A stretch of DNA of 13,985 bases from an uncultured Ignavibacteria bacterium (GCA_937974175.1 CALJIG010000016.1:1-13985), one strand, 5' to 3'. Positions 1 to 7,121 are shown, numbered from the stretch's first letter. Numbers and translations are program-made. The notes: generated from the sequence alone by a model not told the origin.

Positions 1-75
1 ATAAAAGATTAAAGATTAATTTATAAATTTATTCTCAAATTTTTAATAAGTAAATTATACGATAACTAAATTTGA
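1..75 (+). promoter_or_regulatory. AT-rich upstream region of the DedA gene with a possible -7 box
   Basis: This stretch is almost entirely A/T. TAAATTTG at 67-74 matches the TAnnTTTG -7 consensus known for Bacteroidota sigma factors. No TTTG or TTG is seen 19-21 bp further upstream, so the -33 part is missing. The box ends one base before the ATG, so if it is used the transcript would be leaderless or nearly so. In DNA this A/T-rich the match may be chance. Confidence 0.25.
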
Positions 76-723
76 ATGAACGAAATAATAGAGTTTTTTA
101 AGACCATAATGTCCCCTGAAAAAGTTATAAACTGGGGAGGTTTCACAGCGTTAATAATTATTGTATTTGCAGAAACAGGACTTCTTATCGGGTTTTTCCT
201 GCCGGGAGATTCACTGTTATTAACAGCAGGTCTGCTTGTTTCACAGGATATTCTTAAGGTTGATATACTTGTATTAAATGTTGTGCTTATGCTTGCTGCA
301 ATTATCGGTGATACTGTCGGCTACTGGTTCGGCAGAAAAACGGGACCGAAAATTTTTAATAAAGAAGATTCCAGATTTTTCAAGAAAAAATATCTTATAA
401 AAGCTCAGGAGTTTTACGACAGGCACGGCGGTAAAGCAATTATCTATGCGCGTTTTGTTCCGTTTGCAAGAACTTTCGCTCCTATATTAGCAGGTGTCGG
501 AAAGATGGACTATAGAAAGTTTGTAGCGTATAATGTTATAGGTGGAATTGTATGGGTAGCTTCAATGACGCTGCTTGGTTACTTTTTCGGTCAGATTCCG
601 ATAGTTAAAAATAATTTTGAAAAAGTTGTAATAGCAGTTATTATTTTATCAGTTCTTCCGATAATTCTAGGGTACTTTAAAGAAAGAAAAAGAATGAAGC
701 TTGAAGAGGAAGGAAATAAGTAA
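76..723 (+). CDS. DedA family integral membrane protein (SNARE-associated / VTT domain)
   Basis: A 215-residue inner-membrane protein of the DedA superfamily. Members are linked to membrane-potential homeostasis, and some act as undecaprenyl-phosphate or phospholipid transporters. The sequence shows the family layout: an N-terminal re-entrant-like segment with Glu33 and the FLPGD motif (41-45), GDTVGYWFG (78-86), then RFVPFARTFAPILAG (126-140), followed by hydrophobic segments at about 150-172 and 184-201 and a charged tail. Glu33, Asp45, Arg126 and Arg132 line up, with near-identical spacing, with the four residues reported essential in Escherichia coli YqjA/YghB (E39, D51, R130, R136). The length is normal for the family. 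Start: ATG at 76; no Shine-Dalgarno is visible. It converges on the next gene with a 2-bp gap. The family is secure, the exact substrate unknown. Confidence 0.93.
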   Translation: MNEIIEFFKTIMSPEKVINWGGFTALIIIVFAETGLLIGFFLPGDSLLLTAGLLVSQDILKVDILVLNVVLMLAAIIGDTVGYWFGRKTGPKIFNKEDSRFFKKKYLIKAQEFYDRHGGKAIIYARFVPFARTFAPILAGVGKMDYRKFVAYNVIGGIVWVASMTLLGYFFGQIPIVKNNFEKVVIAVIILSVLPIILGYFKERKRMKLEEEGNK

Positions 724-748
724 AATTAATTTTGTAAATCTTTTACTT
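718..748. terminator. weak A/T hairpin spanning both convergent stop codons
   Basis: AAGTAAAA (718-725) and TTTTACTT (741-748) form an 8-bp A/T-rich stem with a 15-nt loop. It covers the stop of the DedA gene and the stop of the opposing gene. It is the only hairpin I see between the two convergent genes and could be a weak bidirectional terminator. Its GC content is too low for confidence. Confidence 0.25.
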
Positions 749-1739
749 TATAATTTTCTTTGAAGAAATAAAAAGCACCAATTAGAATTTGCAGTATAAA
801 TCCTGTTAAATGATTCACAGTTGCATATCCGAATGCAACTTCCCTATCGATTCCAAAAATATTTACAAGTGTACCCGTACAAATGTAATGAAACGCTCCT
901 GCTGAATTTCCCGGCAGGGGCAAAAACATTGCAAAGGTTATCATTGTAAGTACCAGATTTGCATCTACTAAATTCAGCGAATTTATTCCGCAGGCAAAAA
1001 ATGTAATGTAAGCCGAAAGTATATACATAAACCAGATAAGTACAGTATAAATAAAAATTGGTAAGTATTGTTTTGGATATTTAATAAATAAAAACCCGCT
1101 AAGCGTAGATACAAAAAACTCCCTCACTTTCACCTGAATTTTAACCGGCAGGAATTTTACAGTCAGTTTCTCAATTATTTTTTCGGATTTTTCATAATTG
1201 AAAATCACTAAAAGAAGGAATAATACTATGCCTAAAGTTATCAAGGAGGCAATAAGAGCAATCTTCTCTATGTTATACTCAGGAAATGCAGTGCCTAATT
1301 TATCCCGGAAGGCAAAAAGAGAAATTCCGAATGCTGCAAGCACACTTAATACATCAAATATTCTTTCGACAAGTATAGTACCGAACGATGCCGCTTTAGA
1401 AATATTTTCATTCCTTGCTAGAATTATAGGGCGTGTAAACTCCCCACCTCTCGGAATAACAGAGTTGAACATATAGCCAATCATAATAGGAGGGAAAAGA
1501 TTTTTAATAGAGATATTTTCTTTGATAGGATTTAAAAAATATCTCCAGCGTAAAGCGCGGAAATAGCTGCCTATAACTACTCCCACTAATCCCCCGGCTA
1601 TAGCAAGAAAGTAATTGGTTTTCTTCAGCTCAGTGACTAAGTCATCGAAATTAATTGAACGCAGCGCAAGATATAAAAATAGCGCAAGCAGTCCTATGAT
1701 GACAACAAACTTTAATATTTTTTTTAGTGTAGGGTTCAA
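726..1739 (-). CDS. UPF0104 / LPG-synthase transmembrane-domain protein (AglD/MprF-flippase-like)
   Basis: A polytopic membrane protein of the lysylphosphatidylglycerol-synthase TM family (UPF0104), the same fold as the flippase half of MprF. Roles proposed for members include lipid translocation and help with lipid-linked glycan synthesis. Seen: about eight hydrophobic segments, an ALRWRYFL motif, GYMFNSVIPRGGEFTRP, an ER-FD-L motif (ILVERIFDVLSVL) and a late LPGNSAGAFHY motif, all typical of the family. The reading frame is open up to a TTG at 1775, but that codon lies in the loop of a terminator-like hairpin and would add twelve atypical residues. I therefore prefer the TTG at 1739, giving M-NPTLKKILKF and a protein of 337 residues. 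No early in-frame ATG exists. The gene lacks the soluble aminoacyl-transferase half of full MprF. It ends 2 bp from the DedA stop. Confidence 0.85.
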   Translation of the reverse strand: MNPTLKKILKFVVIIGLLALFLYLALRSINFDDLVTELKKTNYFLAIAGGLVGVVIGSYFRALRWRYFLNPIKENISIKNLFPPIMIGYMFNSVIPRGGEFTRPIILARNENISKAASFGTILVERIFDVLSVLAAFGISLFAFRDKLGTAFPEYNIEKIALIASLITLGIVLFLLLVIFNYEKSEKIIEKLTVKFLPVKIQVKVREFFVSTLSGFLFIKYPKQYLPIFIYTVLIWFMYILSAYITFFACGINSLNLVDANLVLTMITFAMFLPLPGNSAGAFHYICTGTLVNIFGIDREVAFGYATVNHLTGFILQILIGAFYFFKENYKVKDLQN

Positions 1740-1756
1740 TACGTTCTGAGTGTAAA

Positions 1757-1792
1757 CAAAAAAAGTTAAGTGCAAATGTACACTTAACTTTT
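1757..1792 (-). terminator. Rho-independent terminator (perfect 12-bp stem) after the LolA-like gene
   Basis: AAAAGTTAAGTG (1761-1772) and CACTTAACTTTT (1781-1792) are a perfect 12-bp inverted repeat around an 8-nt loop. Read on the minus strand, the 3' arm runs into an uninterrupted T tract (TTTTTTTG), the signature of intrinsic termination. It lies 46-77 nt past the stop of the LolA-like gene and ends 18-22 nt before the likely start of the UPF0104 gene. The stem is GC-poor, so termination may be partial. Confidence 0.7.
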
Positions 1793-1837
1793 AATATAAT
1801 AAACTTAGTAAATATAGTGCAATTTATCTCAATTCAA

Positions 1838-2476
1838 TTATCTCATGTCAATTACTTCAACATCATCCGGCGGAGAAAATGTAAACTTCGATGACGCAAC
1901 ACCTGCATCAAGATTTACATCTTTCAATGTATATGTATTCGAGCCTTCTTTTGAATTCACGGAAACCTTCTTAATGATGTAATCATTTTTATCTATCCAT
2001 ATCTTTGCAGATTTAATATTGCCTGCGCTTCTTGGGGAAAGCTTTAAAACGTAGCAGTCAACTGAACCGACTTTATCCTCACCGTCTAAATCTGAATAAA
2101 AATTTTCAGGATATTTGAATAAAAATTTGTTCGGAGAAAAGGTGCTTCCGTCATCTTTATAATTATCTATTACAACCTGTTTCTTCTTTGGTGAGTATGT
2201 CCATGAAGTTGTGCCGTCTGTAATAATTATCTGGCCGCCGGTCTCAATTCTATATTTATTTGCTTTCTTAATATAGATTGTGCCTGAAGCAGATTGAGAT
2301 TTCCCTGATGAGCCTTTATAGCTCTGTGAAAATGTTGCTTTTGCATCGGAAATACTCTCGTATTTATCCTGCGTCTTTTTAATAATTTCCTGCGCTGTTT
2401 GTGAATAGGAATCTTTTATTCCTACCATCAATGCAACAGCTACTAAAATGTACTTAAGTATATTTATTTTTCTCAT
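1838..2476 (-). CDS. LolA-like periplasmic lipoprotein carrier / outer-membrane lipoprotein sorting protein
   Basis: A 212-residue exported protein. Residues 1-26 form a signal peptide: MRKINILKYI, then a hydrophobic core VAVALMVGI, then a likely cut near SYS-Q. The mature part begins AQEIIKKTQDKYESISDAKATFSQSY, the usual opening of LolA-type proteins (helix, then a FSQ beta strand). It is followed by beta-rich segments such as GTIYIKKANKYRIETGGQIIITDG-SWTYSP, and ends with TFSPPDDVEVIDMR. LolA ferries lipoproteins across the periplasm from LolCDE to the outer membrane. In Bacteroidota relatives, many LolA-fold paralogues exist whose cargo is unproven. The ATG start gives a complete signal peptide. 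It lies 77 bp after the DUF3108 gene on the same strand and is followed by a terminator. Family confidence is good; calling it the true lolA would be inference. Confidence 0.82.
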   Translation of the reverse strand: MRKINILKYILVAVALMVGIKDSYSQTAQEIIKKTQDKYESISDAKATFSQSYKGSSGKSQSASGTIYIKKANKYRIETGGQIIITDGTTSWTYSPKKKQVVIDNYKDDGSTFSPNKFLFKYPENFYSDLDGEDKVGSVDCYVLKLSPRSAGNIKSAKIWIDKNDYIIKKVSVNSKEGSNTYTLKDVNLDAGVASSKFTFSPPDDVEVIDMR

Positions 2477-2553
2477 AATCCTAAAAATAGGTATATTTTA
2501 ATTGGTTTTCAATTTAGTAAAAAATGGACGGGTCTTGATAATTTTGGCAAGTA

Positions 2554-3342
2554 TTAGTGTTTAAATACAGGTGGTTTCCAGTTTGCTTTTTTGTAAGAAG
2601 ATAATTCAAGTGTTATGCTTCCTATTAATACATTTAGCTGAGCTTTTATTGGTACGCGATACTCATCATCGGAGAACCAGCCGACAAACTCCCCTGTTAA
2701 TCCGAACACTCCGGTGAAATCAGCAACTCCGGCAATTTTAATTACTGATATATCATAATCAACGCTTCCAACCGATACCACATCTTTATTAATATTGAAC
2801 GAATATTTTACCGAGCTTTGTCCTTCATTTATAAAAATCGGAATATTATAATTTTTATTCGCAAATGAGTTTAACCGCGCCGAATAAAATATCGATAGAC
2901 CGTCCTGAAATCTTATACTTTTATTGAAGGGAATAGTTTCATTTCTTTCTATCTTATTATTCGTTTCTTTTATTACCTTTACCTTGCTTGAATCATAGTT
3001 AAATCTGTAATCAGTCTTTGCAATATCTTTATCTTTAAATTCCGTTGCATAAAATTTTCTGGAATAGAGCTGCTCTTTATTAAGCTCCATTTCCGTTTCG
3101 AAAATATTGTTCAGAGTCACAAACGGCACTCCGTCGTAACTCTTTATATATCCTATAGCATTACAGACTTTTTTCCCTTCGTCATTATCTATTTTAGTCA
3201 TTTTAATCTTAACTTCTCCGAGTTTTATAAATCCGAAGTACACTATATACTTCAGTTCTTCGCCCTGGTCAAGCACTTTAGACTGGCTGTAAGCGCTGCA
3301 TGCAAATCCCGTTAAAAGTAATATTATTGCTAATCGTTTCAA
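2554..3342 (-). CDS. DUF3108 domain exported protein, TTG start
   Basis: A 262-residue protein whose first 20 residues (KRLAIILLLTGFACSAYSQ after the initiator) are a signal peptide. Cys15 is not in a good lipobox, so it is more likely a soluble periplasmic protein than a lipoprotein. The mature chain opens with LDQGEELKYIVYFGFIKLGEVKIKM, the beta-strand pattern seen at the start of DUF3108 proteins (Y-v-yfGfi-vGe). It continues as beta-rich sequence to GWFSDDEYRVPIKAQLNVLIGSITLELSSYK, typical of the DUF3108 C-terminal half. The molecular role is unknown; the family is often found near cell-envelope genes, which fits the LolA-like neighbour. The start is TTG at 3340-3342, required to give the signal peptide; no ATG lies nearby. 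A terminator-like hairpin ends only about 9 nt upstream. Confidence 0.8.
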   Translation of the reverse strand: MKRLAIILLLTGFACSAYSQSKVLDQGEELKYIVYFGFIKLGEVKIKMTKIDNDEGKKVCNAIGYIKSYDGVPFVTLNNIFETEMELNKEQLYSRKFYATEFKDKDIAKTDYRFNYDSSKVKVIKETNNKIERNETIPFNKSIRFQDGLSIFYSARLNSFANKNYNIPIFINEGQSSVKYSFNINKDVVSVGSVDYDISVIKIAGVADFTGVFGLTGEFVGWFSDDEYRVPIKAQLNVLIGSITLELSSYKKANWKPPVFKH

Positions 3343-3350
3343 TCTGTAAC

Positions 3351-3407
3351 TGTAAAAATAGAAAATGGTCTACCGGCATAAGTTACTATGTGCGATAAAC
3401 CATTTTC
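3351..3407 (-). terminator. terminator-like hairpin between the S41 protease and DUF3108 genes
   Basis: Arms GAAAATGGTCTA (3361-3372) and TAAACCATTTTC (3396-3407). In minus-strand RNA they pair over 12 bp with one U-G wobble; in plus-strand RNA the same position would be a C-A mismatch, which points to function on the minus strand. The 3' arm is followed by TATTTTTACAG. It starts 13 nt after the S41 stop codon and ends about 9 nt before the DUF3108 TTG start. It may be a leaky terminator, an attenuator or an RNA-processing or stability element. Confidence 0.5.
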
Positions 3408-3419
3408 ATTATCAAATTT

Positions 3420-5018
3420 TTATTTTCTTAAATTTCCTAAATCTTTTGCTTCCTGAAATAAAGTTATAGCTTTTAAAAACTGTTCATCTGTGCTTACAAA
3501 TACAGCATAGCTTCCTTCATTGCCCCAGATATCTCTTGCCATCTGTGACTTTATGGAAATTTCAATGAAGCTCTTATCTTTATCGTATTCGCTTTGGTTC
3601 AATGCAACGCCCTTGCTTTCCGCAAATCTTTTGAAGTCATCCATCATAGAAGATGAAATATTAAATCCGTCTCTGAATGCTGTATAAGATTTATAAGAAG
3701 ATTCAATGTTCTTTCTGTTATTCTGCATGTAGTTTTCAGTGAAAAGATACATTACATTATTTCTTCTTAGCGCAACTGTATAAGGTGTAAGCGTATCAAG
3801 CTTTACAATATAATCAGGCGTAATACCGCCGCCGCCGAATACAATTCTGCCGCCCATTGTTTTAAACTCAGGATGTGTAGAATCCGATTTATCTTTTGTG
3901 TGATTTAAATTATCACCTTCACTCTCATCTCTTGCAAGGTCAGATTTATATGTTCCGCCTTCATAAGGTTTCTGTATCAATCTGCCTACCGGAGTATAAT
4001 ATCTTGCAGTCGTTACTCTGAATGCCGAACCGTCAGGTAAGTCAAACTGTCTCTGAACAAGTCCTTTACCGAAAGATGTTTCACCCACGATAAGTCCCCT
4101 GTCCCAATCCTGTACTGCCCCTGCAACGATTTCACTAGCAGATGCCGAACCGCTGTTTACAAGAACGATTAACGGAACGTCATTTAATTTTCCGCCGTCG
4201 GAATTATATACTTCATTAAAATCAGAAATTCTGCTCTTTGTATAAACTATCTTTCCGCCTTTAGGAATAAACTCACTGCCCATCTTAAATGCCTGGTCTA
4301 AGTATCCGCCCGGATTGCCGCGCAAGTCAAGAACTAATTTCTTCATACCTGCTGACTGAAGCTTCTGATATGCAGCTACAAATTCATCGTATGTTGTTGC
4401 AGAAAACTTCGATACCTTTATATATCCGATATCATTATTGTACATGAATGATGCGTCCACACTGTAAAGCGGAATTTTATCTCTTATGATTTCAAAATCC
4501 ATCGGCTTGCTGTTATTGCCCGGTCTTACAATCGTAACAACAACTTTAGTTCCCTTTTCTCCGCGGAGCTTTTTAGGAACGTCTTCTCTTGTTAATTTTA
4601 TTGCTGACTGTCCGTCAATCTTTACAATTTTATCACCTGCTAATATACCAAGCTTTTCAGATGGACCGCCTGATATAGGAGAAACGATTGTAATAGTATC
4701 GCTTATAATATCAAACTCAACTCCGATTCCTTCAAAGCTTCCCTGAAAATCTTCGTTAACTCTTTTTAACTGCTCTGCGCTTATATAAACTGAGTGAGGG
4801 TCAAGCTCTTCAAGCATTCCTTTGATGGCTGCTTCAGTAAGCTTCTGTGAATCAACATCGTCTACATAATATCTTGATGTGATATTCAATGCGTCGCTGA
4901 ACTTTCTCACCTGTGCTGAAGTCTTGTCGTCAGATACGGCATTTTGTATTCTTGTGCCTACAAAAAACGCCACACCGACTATTAAAACATAAAGTACTAT
5001 TAAAAGTTTTTTGTTCAT
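3420..5018 (-). CDS. S41 family carboxy-terminal processing protease (CtpA/Tsp type)
   Basis: A 532-residue periplasmic serine protease that trims or degrades proteins from their C-termini. Seen: an N-terminal signal or signal anchor (about 4-20), a helical region YYVDDVDSQKLTEAAIKGMLEELDPHS (50-76), a PDZ domain at about 92-175 (GSFEGIGVEF, GILAGDKIVKIDGQ), and the S41 core at about 180-345 with the strand LVLDLRGNPGGYLDQA. The motif around 289-319 has Ser293 and Lys318, 25 residues apart, as in the Ser430/Lys455 dyad of E. coli Tsp, with Asp304 matching its Asp441. After FRVTTARYYTPVGRLIQ there is a C-terminal region of roughly 130 residues with no motif I recognise. The ATG start is followed directly by Lys-Lys and the hydrophobic stretch. 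It lies 70 bp downstream of the OsmC gene on the same strand. Confidence 0.93.
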   Translation of the reverse strand: MNKKLLIVLYVLIVGVAFFVGTRIQNAVSDDKTSAQVRKFSDALNITSRYYVDDVDSQKLTEAAIKGMLEELDPHSVYISAEQLKRVNEDFQGSFEGIGVEFDIISDTITIVSPISGGPSEKLGILAGDKIVKIDGQSAIKLTREDVPKKLRGEKGTKVVVTIVRPGNNSKPMDFEIIRDKIPLYSVDASFMYNNDIGYIKVSKFSATTYDEFVAAYQKLQSAGMKKLVLDLRGNPGGYLDQAFKMGSEFIPKGGKIVYTKSRISDFNEVYNSDGGKLNDVPLIVLVNSGSASASEIVAGAVQDWDRGLIVGETSFGKGLVQRQFDLPDGSAFRVTTARYYTPVGRLIQKPYEGGTYKSDLARDESEGDNLNHTKDKSDSTHPEFKTMGGRIVFGGGGITPDYIVKLDTLTPYTVALRRNNVMYLFTENYMQNNRKNIESSYKSYTAFRDGFNISSSMMDDFKRFAESKGVALNQSEYDKDKSFIEISIKSQMARDIWGNEGSYAVFVSTDEQFLKAITLFQEAKDLGNLRK

Positions 5019-5088
5019 TTTAAATTATTTTGATAAAAATAACATATAACCTATTTATAAGAAATACTATTAAATTCAGTATAAAGTT

Positions 5089-5508
5089 TCACTTTCTCTT
5101 CTCTAATGTTGTAATTACGGAATTGTTCCCTGTCTCCAAAATCTTTGAAATCGGGCACACATTCGCAATATATTTCACCCTTTCAAGCTGAGCATCATCC
5201 AGAGCGCTTTTGACAATAATATTCCTTACAAAGGTGTTTTTTGTAATTTTATCAATAGTTTCTGATTTCATATCAACATCTACTATCAACTCCTCTATTT
5301 TCCATCCTTTTCTTTCAAGATACATGCGGATTGTTATAGCCGTACAGCTTGCAAGCGAGCCGGAAATCAGCTCATAAGGATTCATTCCTTCATCGCTCCC
5401 GCCTTCTTCTACAGGTTCATCTGAAATGACAGTATGTCCTTCAGTATGCAATACAACTTTATACGAATTATTGAAAGAGATTCCTCTTACTTTCTTTTTA
5501 TCAGTCAT
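5089..5508 (-). CDS. OsmC/Ohr family protein (thiol peroxidase-like)
   Basis: A 139-residue cytoplasmic protein of the OsmC/Ohr superfamily, whose members reduce organic hydroperoxides using two cysteines. Cys55 lies in the typical ELISGSLASCTAITIRMYLERKGW stretch (46-69), and Cys118 in ANVCPISKIL (115-124), the second conserved CP motif. The intervening sequence has the usual strand and helix pattern. The residues before Cys55 (GMNPYELISGSLASC) match the YhfA/OsmC-like branch more than Ohr, so the in vivo substrate is uncertain. It sits 51 bp after the trans-sulfuration enzyme on the same strand. Sulfur-amino-acid metabolism and peroxide defence are a plausible pairing, but that is inference. 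ATG start; no clear Shine-Dalgarno. Confidence 0.9.
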   Translation of the reverse strand: MTDKKKVRGISFNNSYKVVLHTEGHTVISDEPVEEGGSDEGMNPYELISGSLASCTAITIRMYLERKGWKIEELIVDVDMKSETIDKITKNTFVRNIIVKSALDDAQLERVKYIANVCPISKILETGNNSVITTLEKRK

Positions 5509-5550
5509 ATTTGTTTTATAAATATTTCTATCAAATTAAAAAATAGCTTT

Positions 5551-5570
5551 TAAACGTGATTAAACGTGAT
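5551..5570. repeat. 10-bp tandem duplication across a stop codon
   Basis: TAAACGTGAT occurs twice head to tail. On the minus strand the first copy contains the end of the PLP-enzyme coding sequence and the second begins within its TAA stop, so the duplication leaves the protein unchanged. A simple slippage event is likely. Confidence 0.7.
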
Positions 5571-6807
5571 TTAACGCTTCACCGATTACATTCTCTAAAT
5601 CGTATACGTTTTCAACTCCGATTGATAAACGAATCAACTTATCCGTTATATTCATCGCCTCTCTGTGTTCAAGCTCTACTCCGGCATGAGTCATCGAAGC
5701 AGGATGCTCGGCAAGAGACTCCGTGCTGCCAAGACTTACTGCAAGCTTTATAAGCTTCAAATGATTTAAAAATCTGAACGCTTCTTTCTCTCCGCCTTTT
5801 ATATCGAACGATACCATCGCTCCGGGAGAAGAATACTGTCTTTTATAAATTTCATACTGCTCGTCTTCCGGCTTTAATAAACCAAGATAATAAACCTTCT
5901 CTACTTTCGGATGATTGTTCAGATAATTTGCAATCACTTCTGCATTTTTTGCCTGCTGCTCCATTCTTACTTTCAGCGTTTCAAGACTTCTGAGCAATAG
6001 CCAGCCCGTCCACGGTCCTGCCATATTTCCTAAAAATGTTCGTAGAGTTTTAACTCTGGTTATAACTTCTTTTGAGCCAAGACATGCGCCTGCAATTACA
6101 TCGCTGTGCCCGCCTATATACTTTGTTGCCGAGTATAGAACAAAATCTGCTCCGTGCTTTAAAGGATGCTGCCACAACGGTCCCATATATGTATTATCAA
6201 CTGCAACGTAAACTTTTTTATCTTCAGCGGAATATTTATCCGCAATTCTTTTGCACATCTCGATATCAATCAATTCATTTGTGGGATTTGCAGGTGTCTC
6301 CATAAATATCATTGCAAGCTTATCTGCCCTTTCTGAATTCTCTATCAAAGAAACTATTTCTTCATACGATTGCCGCGGCTTAAACTCAAGCACGCTTACA
6401 CCAATCTTTTTCAAAAAATGATTTACAAAGTGGTCAGTCCCTCCGTACAAAGGACTGCTTACCATAATCATATCTCCGGGCGAAAGGAACTCAAGCATAG
6501 TCGTAGATATTGCCGACATGCCGCTTTCAAAAACTGCGCACTCTTCGGCTTCGTCCCAGAGTGTTAATCTGTTTTCTAAAATTTCAAGGTCAGGATTATT
6601 TATCCTGCTGTATATAAGCCCAAGCTCTTCAAGCGGTTTTTTATCTCGCAAGCCGTAAGCAACTTCAAAGAAAGCCTTGCCCTCTTCTGCGCTTTTAAAA
6701 CAAAATGTGGAGGTTTGAAATATCGGACATTTAACTGCTCCTTCAGATAAGGCAGGTTTGTAGCCGTAGGACATCATGAGGCTTTCAGGTTTCATCTTCT
6801 GTAACAT
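5560..6807 (-). CDS. Cys/Met-metabolism PLP-dependent enzyme (cystathionine gamma-synthase / methionine gamma-lyase family)
   Basis: A 415-residue fold-type I PLP enzyme of the trans-sulfuration family. The PLP lysine is Lys229 in SATKYIGGHSD (226-236). Other family marks are Tyr66-Ser-Arg, the FESGMSAI turn (93-100) that holds the phosphate, Tyr121 in SPLYGGT (118-124), Asp204-Asn in VAVDNTYMGP, and the C-terminal SLGSTESLAEHPASMTHAGV substrate-carboxylate region. Relative to textbook CGS there is an insertion (about 48-63, ending KKPLEELGLIYSRI) seen in the 'cystathionine gamma-synthase family' subgroup. The position equal to the active-site Cys of Pseudomonas putida methionine gamma-lyase (LYGCT) is Gly here, which argues against a classical MGL, but specificity cannot be read from sequence. 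ATG at 6807 is the first start; ATG at 6795 (MKPESLMMSYG) is also possible and sits better downstream of the -7 box. Confidence 0.88.
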   Translation of the reverse strand: MLQKMKPESLMMSYGYKPALSEGAVKCPIFQTSTFCFKSAEEGKAFFEVAYGLRDKKPLEELGLIYSRINNPDLEILENRLTLWDEAEECAVFESGMSAISTTMLEFLSPGDMIMVSSPLYGGTDHFVNHFLKKIGVSVLEFKPRQSYEEIVSLIENSERADKLAMIFMETPANPTNELIDIEMCKRIADKYSAEDKKVYVAVDNTYMGPLWQHPLKHGADFVLYSATKYIGGHSDVIAGACLGSKEVITRVKTLRTFLGNMAGPWTGWLLLRSLETLKVRMEQQAKNAEVIANYLNNHPKVEKVYYLGLLKPEDEQYEIYKRQYSSPGAMVSFDIKGGEKEAFRFLNHLKLIKLAVSLGSTESLAEHPASMTHAGVELEHREAMNITDKLIRLSIGVENVYDLENVIGEALNHV

Positions 6808-6815
6808 TTGATTTG

Positions 6816-6823
6816 CAAATTTA
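6816..6823 (-). promoter_or_regulatory. possible -7 promoter box of the PLP-enzyme gene
   Basis: On the minus strand TAAATTTG matches the Bacteroidota TAnnTTTG -7 consensus exactly. Transcription would begin around 6809-6812, a few bases before ATG 6807 or about 15 bases before ATG 6795. No good TTTG lies at the right distance upstream, so this is a half-supported promoter. Confidence 0.3.
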
Positions 6824-6902
6824 TTTACACCAAGTCCAGTTGTAAGGTAGTTATACTGATATGCAAATGTGAGTCAATAAGGAATATGTTACCGCTTCTT
6901 CT

Positions 6903-6928
6903 CATTCCCAACATCCTCTTTGGGAATG
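6903..6928. repeat. palindromic repeat, TTCCCAA-N8-TTGGGAA family, copy 1
   Basis: CATTCCCAA (6903-6911) pairs perfectly with TTGGGAATG (6920-6928) around an 8-nt spacer. Same core and same spacer length as the copies at 6944 and 7407. Confidence 0.85.
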
Positions 6929-6943
6929 GCTTTAAACTAGTTT

Positions 6944-6969
6944 GCTTCCCAACGGGGACGTTGGGAAGC
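6944..6969. repeat. palindromic repeat, TTCCCAA-N8-TTGGGAA family, copy 2
   Basis: GCTTCCCAAC (6944-6953) pairs perfectly with GTTGGGAAGC (6960-6969). The outer bases differ from copy 1 on both arms (GC for CA, GC for TG), so pairing is kept. Confidence 0.85.
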
Positions 6970-7002
6970 AGGAAAAACTCAATAATTAGAATATTGTTTG
7001 TT

Positions 7003-7035
7003 CCTCCCCTTACCAAGGGGAGGTTAGGTGGGGTC
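7003..7035 (-). repeat. C-rich/G-rich hairpin repeat, reverse orientation
   Basis: CCTCCCCTT (7003-7011) pairs with AAGGGGAGG (7015-7023) around a 3-nt loop, and is followed by TTAGGTGGGGT. This is the reverse-complement arrangement of the copies at 7062 and 7153, so the three can also pair with each other over a longer distance. Confidence 0.75.
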
Positions 7036-7040
7036 TGGCG

Positions 7041-7121
7041 AGATGTATGCTGCACATTAAACCACCCCCAACTCCTCCTTATTAAGGAGGGGAAACAAAA
7101 ACACTTCTCATTATAATTATT
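7041..7121 (+). repeat. 91-bp-period duplicated element, copy 1
   Basis: This block and 7132-7211 align over about 81 bases with seven mismatches and one 1-base gap by eye, about 90% identity. It contains ACATTAAACCACCCCC and the hairpin CCTCCTT (7074-7080) / AAGGAGG (7084-7090), then AACAAAAACACTTCTCAT. Confidence 0.8.

Noticed and set aside
726..1739. full MprF lysylphosphatidylglycerol synthase
   Set aside because: Only the transmembrane flippase-like domain is present; the soluble aminoacyl-transferase domain is missing.
6808..7116. 102-residue open frame on the plus strand
   Set aside because: Covers the same palindromic repeats from the other strand and starts inside the promoter region of the PLP-enzyme gene.
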